Of a stretch of 16,849 nucleotides of DNA, positions 1 to 5,697 are shown one piece after another. Numbering within the stretch: position 1 is the first letter of the stretch; each line of letters begins with the position of its first letter. The notes below the pieces were generated by a model. It saw nothing but the letters and a program-made list of their open reading frames with translations, had not been told where the DNA came from and made no database searches. Both the position numbers and the translations under genes were made by a program. This DNA is from Anaerolineales bacterium UBA7227. Its GTDB lineage: Bacteria; Chloroflexota; Anaerolineae; Anaerolineales; Villigracilaceae. Location: assembly GCA_002473085.1 (NCBI GenBank), contig DKTP01000040.1, positions 754-17,602 of the forward strand, written 5' to 3'.

Positions 1-1
1 C

Positions 2-286
2 GCCCACGGGACCGTCCCGCCGCATGTTCCCTACGGATTCGTGACCCTCGTCAATCTCTCGAACCGGATGGCCTACATCTCGTTTCACTGCCTGATGGAA
101 AATAAACTCACCACCATCATGGAGTTTCCGGTCTACGGCACGCACAAAATCCAGCTCCCGGCCGGCCGATGTCACTACGTCGCGTACGTGCGCGGGCAGG
201 AATTCAAAGGCGACTTCCGCATCCACAAGTACGAGGAATTCACCTTCACGTTCAAACGCGGCAAAATCATCCTCTCCCAACCTTAA
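2..286 (+). CDS. Small beta-rich hypothetical protein, N-terminus outside window
   Basis: The reading frame is open from the first bases of the window to a TAA at 284-286, so this is probably the C-terminal 94 residues of a longer protein. A GTG at 41 could start an 81-residue version, but no ribosome binding site precedes it. No known family is recognised. The visible part alternates hydrophobic and polar residues as in a beta-sandwich, and contains VNLSNR, a single FHC, LPAGRCHY and the ending FTFTFKRGKIIL. The order (N-containing strand, Cys-Leu, a P-x-G-Cys/Arg-Cys turn, a final strand pair) resembles the C-terminal domain of the lipoprotein gene that follows, so the two may be distant paralogues; this was judged by eye. 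The gene runs in the same direction as the lipoprotein gene, 144 nt upstream. Function unknown. Confidence 0.6.
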   Translation, partial: AHGTVPPHVPYGFVTLVNLSNRMAYISFHCLMENKLTTIMEFPVYGTHKIQLPAGRCHYVAYVRGQEFKGDFRIHKYEEFTFTFKRGKIILSQP

Positions 287-430
287 TGCGGCGTTAGTAA
301 GTTCGCCTGACGCCAATTTGCGCGTAAAATGCGTTCTCGACGCATGGGGCGGGCGCAGGCACGCGCCGACGGCACAAAATCGTCTCCTCCAGCGTTTATA
401 CAAGAGATAAAAAAAGGAGCGTTTAAACAA

Positions 431-1027
431 ATGAGAAAACTTCTTCCATTGATTCTGGGACTGGTCGTCCTGCTCTCGGCATGCGGCCCCAAAGCCACGC
501 CGACGATCGACGCGGCCAGCGTCCAGGCATCCGCCGTTGCCATGGCCTACACCATGGCCGCGCAAACTCAGGCCGCCGTCCCCACCGCGACGAACACCCA
601 GCCTCCCACAGAGACGCCCGTTCCGCCGACGCCCACCTTCGCGCTGCCCAGCTTCCCCACCCTGGACCTTCCCACCGCAACCCAGGCTGCCGCCAGCGGA
701 CAGGGACCCTGCTACCATTCCATGATGCCCGACCCGCCCGGCCAAAAATTCAAACTTCGAGTTTGGAATACAAACAAGGCCCCGGTAAACGGCAACGTCT
801 GCCTCTACCAGGATCGCGGGCATGGCGTGACCGGGGTCATCGGCATCTCGCTCGGCAGGAACGCCGACACCTTCCTCACCGTCCCGCAGGGCTGCTACTC
901 CGCCTTCTTCTGGGTCAACGATCCCAAGACCCCCACGCAGGCTTCCGGTTCCGGGCTGTGCGCCAACAACTCGGATAAATGGACGATCAAGATCGGCGCG
1001 ACCACCGTAACAATGCTCCCCCCGTAA
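431..1027 (+). CDS. Lipoprotein with Thr/Pro-rich linker and C-terminal beta domain
   Basis: This is a 198-residue exported lipoprotein of unknown function. Residues 1-17 form a lipoprotein signal peptide (MRK, a Leu/Val core, then the lipobox LSAC), with Cys18 as the predicted lipidated residue, so the protein should sit on the outer face of the cytoplasmic membrane. Residues about 45-85 are a Thr/Pro/Ala linker typical of cell-surface proteins in Anaerolineae. The remaining ~110 residues look beta-rich and contain Cys residues (GPCYH, VCLY, QGCYS, GLCAN) that could pair as disulfides outside the cell. The ATG at 431 was chosen because AAAAGGAG lies just upstream at 412-419 and because it gives a clean signal peptide; an in-frame ATG at 329 would bury the signal. 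A possible -10 (TATACA, 397-402) has no good -35. The gene ends at a strong terminator. Confidence 0.85.
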   Translation: MRKLLPLILGLVVLLSACGPKATPTIDAASVQASAVAMAYTMAAQTQAAVPTATNTQPPTETPVPPTPTFALPSFPTLDLPTATQAAASGQGPCYHSMMPDPPGQKFKLRVWNTNKAPVNGNVCLYQDRGHGVTGVIGISLGRNADTFLTVPQGCYSAFFWVNDPKTPTQASGSGLCANNSDKWTIKIGATTVTMLPP

Positions 1028-1046
1028 GCCGGCAAGCGCTCAAACC

Positions 1047-1076
1047 AAACGCCCCTGTTGATGCAGGGGCGTTTTT
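1047..1076. terminator. Bidirectional terminator between the lipoprotein gene and gltX
   Basis: A perfect 11-bp stem (1047-1057 with 1064-1074, AAACGCCCCTG) carries a 6-nt loop, TTGATG. A T-rich tail follows on the plus strand. An A-rich flank on the left gives a shorter T-rich tail on the minus strand. It lies 20 nt after the lipoprotein stop and 10 nt after the gltX stop, so it serves two converging genes. Confidence 0.85.
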
Positions 1077-1085
1077 GATTTTGGC

Positions 1086-2567
1086 TCACTCCGCTTCGAG
1101 GATTTCCGCGGCGCGCCGCAACCGTTGCAGGACTTTCTCCCTCCCGACGATCTCCATGCTCTCGAACAGCGGCGGGCTGACCTTCTGCCCCGTCACCGCG
1201 ACGCGGACGACGCCAAAGACCTGACTGGGACTCAGTCCCGCGGCCTCGACGTAGGCGCGCATCGGCGGCTCCGCGTCCGCGTGACGGAGGGCGGGCAGCG
1301 CTTCGAGGACGCGTATCGCTCCTCGCGCGATCTCCGCCGATTGCTTCGCGTCCAACCCCTTCGCGATCAAGTCCTCGCGCGCCGGGTGGACAGTCTCTTT
1401 AAAGAAGAACGCGCCGAACGCGAGACAGTCGTCCAGGGTGACGAGGCGTTCGCGGATCAGCGGCGTGATTTTCAGCAGGGTGTCGTCGTCCACGGGGAGG
1501 CCGTCAGCGAGGAAATACGGCTTGAGACGCGCGGCCAGCTCCTCGGTCGGGAGGAGGCGGATGTGCGTCCCGTTGAAGTGATCCAATTTTTGGAAGTTGA
1601 TCGCCGCGGGCGAGGGAGTCAAATTGTCAATGCTGAAGCGCGCGATCATCTGGTCGAGATTCATCACGTCGTCTTCGGCCACGCCCCAGCCCATCAGCGC
1701 GATCCAGTTGAGGACGCCTTCGGGCGTGAAGCCGAGTTCGTGCATATCTTTGACGAAGATCGAGTGACCGTCCTTCATCGCGGCGGCGGTGTCGCGCTTG
1801 GACATTTTGCCCTTGCCGCTCGGTTTGAGGAACACGGACAGGTGAATCCAGACCGGCTCCTGCCAGCCGAAAGCGCGCACGATGTTGACGTGCAGCGGGA
1901 AGGTGGGCAGCCACTCGGAGCCGCGGATGACGTGCGTGATGCCCATCTCGTGATCGTCCACCATCGCGGCGAGGTGATAGGTGGGCAGGCCGTCGGATTT
2001 GAGGAGGACGTAATCGTTGAGTTGTTTGTTTTCGGTGACGATGTCGCCGCGCAGATGGTCGTGCGCGGTGGTAGCGCCTTCGGTGGGCATCTTGAAGCGG
2101 ACGACGTACGGCTCGCCGCTGGCGACGCGACGCGCCGCGTCGTCGGGATCGAGGCTGCGACAGGTCCCGTCGTAGCGCGGATTCTGTTTGTTCTTCATCT
2201 GCTCCTGCCGCACTTTTTCGAGACGTTCCGCCGTGCAGAAACACGGATAGGCGTGTCCGCTGGCGACGAGCGTCTTGACGTGACTCTGGTAGATCTCGCG
2301 GCGCTCGGTCTGGCGATAGGGGCCGCGCGGCCCGCCGATATCGGGACCTTCGTCGTATTCGAGTCCCAGCCAGCGCAGGCCGTCCATGATCTCCTGTTCC
2401 GCGCCAGGGACGGCGCGCTTGAGGTCGGTGTCTTCGATGCGCAGGATGAACTGTCCGCCCGTCTGTTTGGCGAGCAGGTAATCGTAGAGGGCGGTGCGGG
2501 CTGTGCCGAGGTGCATGTGTCCCGTCGGCGAAGGGGCGACGCGGGTGCGGGCGGGTTGGATGGTCAA
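1086..2567 (-). CDS. gltX: Glutamate--tRNA ligase (GluRS)
   Basis: Class I aminoacyl-tRNA synthetase that charges tRNA-Glu with glutamate using ATP in the cytoplasm. With the chosen start it has 493 residues, normal for the family. The N-terminal RVAPSPTG and MHLG (HIGH motif) lie at residues 9-21, and the KMSKR loop is at 254-258. Cys109, Cys111 and Cys136 reproduce the CxC-x24-C spacing of the zinc-binding domain in E. coli GluRS, but the usual fourth ligand (His two residues after the last Cys) is Ser138. The C-terminal ~170 residues are the helical anticodon-binding part. I prefer TTG at 2567 because GGAGAA (2574-2579) sits 6 nt upstream and the protein then begins close to the RVAPSPTG motif, as usual. 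An in-frame ATG at 2591 has no ribosome binding site. The gene appears to be monocistronic and ends at the shared terminator. Confidence 0.97.
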   Translation of the reverse strand: MTIQPARTRVAPSPTGHMHLGTARTALYDYLLAKQTGGQFILRIEDTDLKRAVPGAEQEIMDGLRWLGLEYDEGPDIGGPRGPYRQTERREIYQSHVKTLVASGHAYPCFCTAERLEKVRQEQMKNKQNPRYDGTCRSLDPDDAARRVASGEPYVVRFKMPTEGATTAHDHLRGDIVTENKQLNDYVLLKSDGLPTYHLAAMVDDHEMGITHVIRGSEWLPTFPLHVNIVRAFGWQEPVWIHLSVFLKPSGKGKMSKRDTAAAMKDGHSIFVKDMHELGFTPEGVLNWIALMGWGVAEDDVMNLDQMIARFSIDNLTPSPAAINFQKLDHFNGTHIRLLPTEELAARLKPYFLADGLPVDDDTLLKITPLIRERLVTLDDCLAFGAFFFKETVHPAREDLIAKGLDAKQSAEIARGAIRVLEALPALRHADAEPPMRAYVEAAGLSPSQVFGVVRVAVTGQKVSPPLFESMEIVGREKVLQRLRRAAEILEAE

Positions 2568-2573
2568 AGATAA

Positions 2574-2579
2574 TTCTCC
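2574..2579 (-). promoter_or_regulatory. Ribosome binding site that decides the gltX start
   Basis: On the minus strand GGAGAA is followed by TTATCT and then TTG (2567-2565). This spacing suits the TTG start. It is too far inside the gene to serve the ATG at 2591. Confidence 0.6.
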
Positions 2580-2592
2580 GTTCGATTTCATC

Positions 2593-2630
2593 GCCGCGAA
2601 TTACGCAAATGGGAAAGAAAAATTCGCGGC
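2593..2630. repeat. Perfect 10-bp inverted repeat overlapping the gltX 5' region
   Basis: GCCGCGAATT (2593-2602) and AATTCGCGGC (2621-2630) are exact reverse complements separated by 18 nt. In the gltX mRNA this would form a hairpin directly before the alternative ATG at 2591. The right arm is also part of a 15-bp direct repeat that recurs at 2795-2809. Confidence 0.7.
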
Positions 2631-2809
2631 TGTTTTCTCAGGTTCTTCCGTTTTTACCGAAAAATCTTTTTTAACACGAAGGGTCACGACGGCAACGAAG
2701 GAAGATCTCGTGAAATCAGGGCGCTTTCATCCTTTGTGCGCCTTTGTGCCCCTTTGTGTTTAGGCTCTTTCCTGCTAATTGTGGGAGGGCCAAGATTCGC
2801 GGCTGTTTT
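2622..2809. repeat. 15-bp direct repeat bracketing a 158-bp segment
   Basis: ATTCGCGGCTGTTTT occurs at 2622-2636 and again at 2795-2809, the second copy abutting the rodA stop codon. The segment between them holds a large imperfect inverted repeat. The copies could mark the ends of a duplicated or inserted non-coding element, or be two members of a dispersed repeat family. No coding gene is credible between 2568 and 2809. Confidence 0.7.
2673..2760. repeat. Imperfect inverted repeat built of 10-nt tandem units
   Basis: The right arm (2731-2760) is three consecutive 10-mers, CCTTTGTG plus CG, CC and TT. The left arm (2673-2702) is the degenerate reverse complement (ACGAAGG-, CACGACGG- and ACGAAGGA-type units). 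About 27 nt lie between the arms. It could fold into a long hairpin downstream of rodA, but there is no good T-run on the minus strand, so it is not a standard terminator. It resembles dispersed intergenic repeats rather than a gene. Confidence 0.7.
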
Positions 2810-3910
2810 TTAGAATTCCAATTGCCGATGTCTCAGGATGACGCTTTCGACGAGGCCGATTCCGAGCATGAGCGAGACGAGTCCCGATCCGCCGTAACTG
2901 ATGAAGGGCAGCGGCAGGCCCGACACGGGGATGACGTTCATGTTCACGCCGATATTGACCGCGCCCTGAAAAAAGATCAGGACGGCGATCCCGTATCCGA
3001 TCATCGCGCCCGTAATGTCTTTGGCGAGACGCGAGGCCCGCAGGCATCTCCACACAATGAAGACCAGGAGAAAGATCACCAGTCCCGCGCCGATCATGCC
3101 GAATTCCTCCGCGATGGCCGAGAAAATAAAGTCGGTATGACGGACTTTCAGGAAGCGCAGCTGCACCTGCGTCCCGTGACTATATCCTTTCCCAAGCAGC
3201 CCGCCCGACCCGATGGCGATGAGAGCCTGGGTCACGTTATAGGTCGCGCCGTAGGTGGCGTTCGGATCGGGGAAGAGGAACGTCAGGACGCGGTCGCGCT
3301 GGTACTGTTGCAGGAACGGGAACGCCCCTCCCGCCAGTATGACCGCGAGCAGCGCGCCCCACGCCAGATGTTTGACCTGGACCCCGTTGATCCAGATCAT
3401 CGCGGCCCAGATGACCATCATCACGATGACGTTGCTTAAGTTAGGCTGGAGCAGGATCCAGATGGCGAGTCCCCACACCCAGGCCAGGCTGCCGAGGATC
3501 CATTTCAGGTCGCGCGGGCGATCCTTTGTCTGTTCGAAATAGCGCGCCAGGATCAGCGTCTCCACTACCTTGGCCAGTTCCGTCGGCTGAATGAACAGGC
3601 CCGCGATGTTGAACCAGCGGGCCGCGCCAAACACAGCCTGCGCGCTGATAAAAATCATGATGAGCAGGAGCATCATGACGATATACATTGGAATGTAGAG
3701 CGCGGTCCAATAGCGGTAGTCAATGGCCGCTGCCAGCATGACGACCGCCAGCCCGGCCAGGGCAAACTGCGTCTGACGCGTGGCTGAATTGGCGATATCG
3801 GCATTTCCCGCAGTCGCCGAGCGGATGACCGCCACGCCGAAGGCAATGGCAAAGACGATCGCGCCCAGCAACCAAAAGTCAAAATGCCGCCAGGAGACGC
3901 CGCGAATCAT
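2810..3910 (-). CDS. rodA: RodA, SEDS-family peptidoglycan polymerase
   Basis: A 366-residue membrane protein of the FtsW/RodA/SpoVE (SEDS) family with about ten membrane segments. It polymerises lipid II into glycan strands for side-wall growth, working with the transpeptidase PBP2. Family marks are QPTELAK (108-114, usually QPSE), the GSGGLLGKG loop (244-252), the HTDFIF motif (258-263) with Asp260 at the position of the catalytic aspartate of E. coli RodA, and PLPFISYGGS (333-342). The usual QPDLGT motif reads QPNLSN here (155-160), which is unusual. It starts 3 nt after the minE stop, with no clear ribosome binding site of its own, so translation is probably coupled. The genetic link to minCDE and mrdA favours RodA (elongation) over FtsW (division). 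An FtsW-like role cannot be excluded from sequence alone. Confidence 0.93.
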   Translation of the reverse strand: MIRGVSWRHFDFWLLGAIVFAIAFGVAVIRSATAGNADIANSATRQTQFALAGLAVVMLAAAIDYRYWTALYIPMYIVMMLLLIMIFISAQAVFGAARWFNIAGLFIQPTELAKVVETLILARYFEQTKDRPRDLKWILGSLAWVWGLAIWILLQPNLSNVIVMMVIWAAMIWINGVQVKHLAWGALLAVILAGGAFPFLQQYQRDRVLTFLFPDPNATYGATYNVTQALIAIGSGGLLGKGYSHGTQVQLRFLKVRHTDFIFSAIAEEFGMIGAGLVIFLLVFIVWRCLRASRLAKDITGAMIGYGIAVLIFFQGAVNIGVNMNVIPVSGLPLPFISYGGSGLVSLMLGIGLVESVILRHRQLEF

Positions 3911-3913
3911 ACG

Positions 3914-4168
3914 TTAACCAGCGCGGCGGCGGGCCATACTCCTCAGGGGAATATCGGCCACCAGCCGCTGAGACCGCCCGTCGCGCTCCAAGCCAATGCG
4001 AACGTCGCTCGGCTCGATCTCCACGTACTTCGAGATGGCGATCAACAGGTCGTCTTTCAACGCGTTCAATTCGTCGGGAGTCAGGTCGGTGCGGTCGTGG
4101 ATCAACACCAACTGCAACCGTTCCTTCGCGCTTGCGGCGCTGCGCCTGGGCTTGAAAAAATTGAACAT
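3914..4168 (-). CDS. minE: Cell division topological specificity factor MinE
   Basis: An 84-residue protein, the usual MinE length. MinE stimulates the MinD ATPase at the membrane and displaces MinC, so that the Min inhibitor is kept away from midcell. The N-terminus MFNFF is the membrane-targeting segment. AKERLQLVLIHDR (14-26) is the conserved anti-MinCD region, and the C-terminal half is the dimerising topological-specificity domain (IAISKYVEIEPSDV). The second ATG of an ATGATG pair was chosen: the GGGGAGGAA just before it lies at better spacing, and MFNFFKPRR is the normal beginning. This ATG overlaps the minD TGA by one base, so the two genes are translationally coupled. Confidence 0.94.
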   Translation of the reverse strand: MFNFFKPRRSAASAKERLQLVLIHDRTDLTPDELNALKDDLLIAISKYVEIEPSDVRIGLERDGRSQRLVADIPLRSMARRRAG

Positions 4169-4962
4169 CATTTCCTCCCCAGCTTGGACAGACGGTCCCA
4201 TAAATTGCCGCCCGAATCCAAATTCATGAACGGGACGTCCTCCCCCCTCAGGCGCCTGGCAATATTGCGGAAAGCCTGCCCGGCGCGGCTCTTCGGCTCC
4301 ATCGCGACCGGGCTGCCGCGGTTCGTCCCCACAACCACGCCGTCGTCCTCGGGGACGATGCCGATGAGTTGGATCGCCAGCAGGTCCAGCACGTCGTCCG
4401 CGGAAAGCATATCGCGCTGCCGCACCATCGCGGGGTTAAGACGGTTGATGATAAGCGCGGGCGCCCCCTTCTCCTCCGCTTCCAGGATGCCCACCACACG
4501 GTCGGCGTCGCGCACCGCCGAGACCTCGGGATTGGTGATGACCAGCACGCGGTCGGCGGCGGCGATGGAATTTTTAAAGCCGCGCTCGATGCCCGCAGGC
4601 GAATCGATCAGCACCCAGTCCACCTCGTTGCGCAATTCCTTGCACAGGCGGATCATGTCCGAAGGCGAGACCGCCGACTTATCGCGCGTCTGCGCGGCGG
4701 GGATGAGATACAGTTCGGGCAGCCGCTTGTCGCGGATCATCGCCTGCCGCAGCCGGCAGCGGCCCTCGATCACGTCCACCACATCGTAGACGATTCGGTT
4801 TTCGAGTCCCATGACCACATCGAGATTGCGCAGGCCGATGTCGCCGTCAATGCAGGCCACCCGCGCGCCCTCCGCGGCCAGCGCCACAGCAAGGTTGGCG
4901 ACCGCGGTGGTCTTGCCCACGCCGCCTTTTCCAGAAGTGATCGTCACAACTTGAGCGCCCAT
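4168..4962 (-). CDS. minD: Septum site-determining ATPase MinD
   Basis: A 264-residue member of the ParA/MinD ATPase family. ATP-bound MinD dimerises on the membrane, recruits MinC to block FtsZ assembly away from midcell, and is released by MinE. The deviant Walker A motif GKGGVGKT is at residues 11-18, CIDGDIGLRNLD (37-48) contains the switch I region, and IDSPAGIE (119-126) is the Walker B/switch II segment. The last residues (NLWDRLSKLGRK) can form the amphipathic membrane-targeting helix that separates MinD from soluble relatives. AAGGTG lies about 6 nt before the ATG. The gene begins 15 nt after minC and overlaps minE by one base. Confidence 0.97.
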   Translation of the reverse strand: MGAQVVTITSGKGGVGKTTAVANLAVALAAEGARVACIDGDIGLRNLDVVMGLENRIVYDVVDVIEGRCRLRQAMIRDKRLPELYLIPAAQTRDKSAVSPSDMIRLCKELRNEVDWVLIDSPAGIERGFKNSIAAADRVLVITNPEVSAVRDADRVVGILEAEEKGAPALIINRLNPAMVRQRDMLSADDVLDLLAIQLIGIVPEDDGVVVGTNRGSPVAMEPKSRAGQAFRNIARRLRGEDVPFMNLDSGGNLWDRLSKLGRK

Positions 4963-4977
4963 AAATTCACCTTAAGA

Positions 4978-5658
4978 TCAGTTCGACTGCCATGCTTCGG
5001 ACTTGATGATCCCGTCTTCCAAAAAATATTTTGCTGGACGGGCTTCGCCGCGTCTCTCCGACGGGAGGGCGGACGCGCTCCCGATTCGGATCTGCGCCGC
5101 TGAAAGGTCCAACCCGCACACGACGGCGGCCTCGTCCCCGCCCGCCCCCGCGTGGACGAGGCCGCGCGCGCGTCCCCAGACGAGGACGCTGCCCTCGGCT
5201 ACTACTTCCGCGCCGGGGTTGACGTCGCCCAGCACCGTGATGTGGCCGGGGAACTCGACCCGCGTCCCCGAACGGAGCGTGCGCGTCACCCACATGGACG
5301 CGTTGGGATACGCTTCCTCGGCGGGCGGGAGCGCCGTCTCCTGCGGACGCGGCTTCGAGACGCGCGTGGCAAGCCCGAGCAGCTGGGCGGTCTTCTCGGT
5401 GGTCGGCGATTCGCTGACGACCGCCCACAGGTTCACGCCGCGCTCCGAAAGCGTGTCGCGCAGTTCAGACAGTTCATTCACGCGGAAAACGCGGCCGCCC
5501 ACGTCCAGCGCCACGCGGGCGCCCTGAAAGAACGAGCCGCGCGATTCGATCTGCTCCATCAACGCGGCGCGCAGGTCGTCCCACGCCGCGTCGCCGAGCG
5601 CGACCAGCAGCCCGTCGCGCAGGCCCTTGATCTGAATCAGCGAATTTGAATCATTCAT
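4978..5658 (-). CDS. minC: Septum site-determining inhibitor MinC
   Basis: A 226-residue MinC, the FtsZ antagonist recruited to the membrane by MinD. Residues 1-~100 are the N-terminal FtsZ-inhibiting domain (IQIKGLRDGLLV near the start). A Pro/Glu-rich linker lies at about 101-118. The C-terminal MinD-binding beta-helix runs from about 128 to 195 and shows the family pattern GHITVLGDVNPGAEV-AEGSV-VWG-RGLVHAG. The MinD contact region RGxxHAG is intact. A further ~30 residues (ERRGEARPAKYFLEDG) form a tail after the helix. The gene has its own promoter, an extended -10 in the 39-nt gap after mrdA. No ribosome binding site is evident in the short predicted leader. Confidence 0.95.
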   Translation of the reverse strand: MNDSNSLIQIKGLRDGLLVALGDAAWDDLRAALMEQIESRGSFFQGARVALDVGGRVFRVNELSELRDTLSERGVNLWAVVSESPTTEKTAQLLGLATRVSKPRPQETALPPAEEAYPNASMWVTRTLRSGTRVEFPGHITVLGDVNPGAEVVAEGSVLVWGRARGLVHAGAGGDEAAVVCGLDLSAAQIRIGSASALPSERRGEARPAKYFLEDGIIKSEAWQSN

Positions 5659-5681
5659 GCGCGGCCGTTGTAATTGGTCGA

Positions 5682-5690
5682 ATTATAGCA
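5682..5690 (-). promoter_or_regulatory. Extended -10 promoter of minCDE-rodA
   Basis: On the minus strand TGCTATAAT carries a consensus TATAAT (5687-5682) preceded by TGn, the extended -10 form that works with a poor -35; nothing like TTGACA lies 17 nt upstream. The predicted start point is near 5675, giving a leader of about 17 nt before the minC ATG at 5658. It sits directly after the mrdA stop codon. Confidence 0.75.
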
Positions 5691-5697
5691 TGTCCCA

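Noticed and set aside
1125..2573. 482-codon open frame on the plus strand opposite gltX
   Set aside because: It lies entirely antisense to a well-conserved gltX, is Arg/Asp/Val-rich and has no recognisable domain; long antisense frames are common in GC-rich genes.
2731..2760. Repeat considered as the terminator of the rodA operon
   Set aside because: The inverted arms are imperfect and far apart, and on the minus strand the sequence after the structure is A-rich, not T-rich.
2744..3439. 231-codon plus-strand frame opposite rodA
   Set aside because: Antisense to rodA and beginning inside the repeat region; composition is hydrophilic and uninformative.
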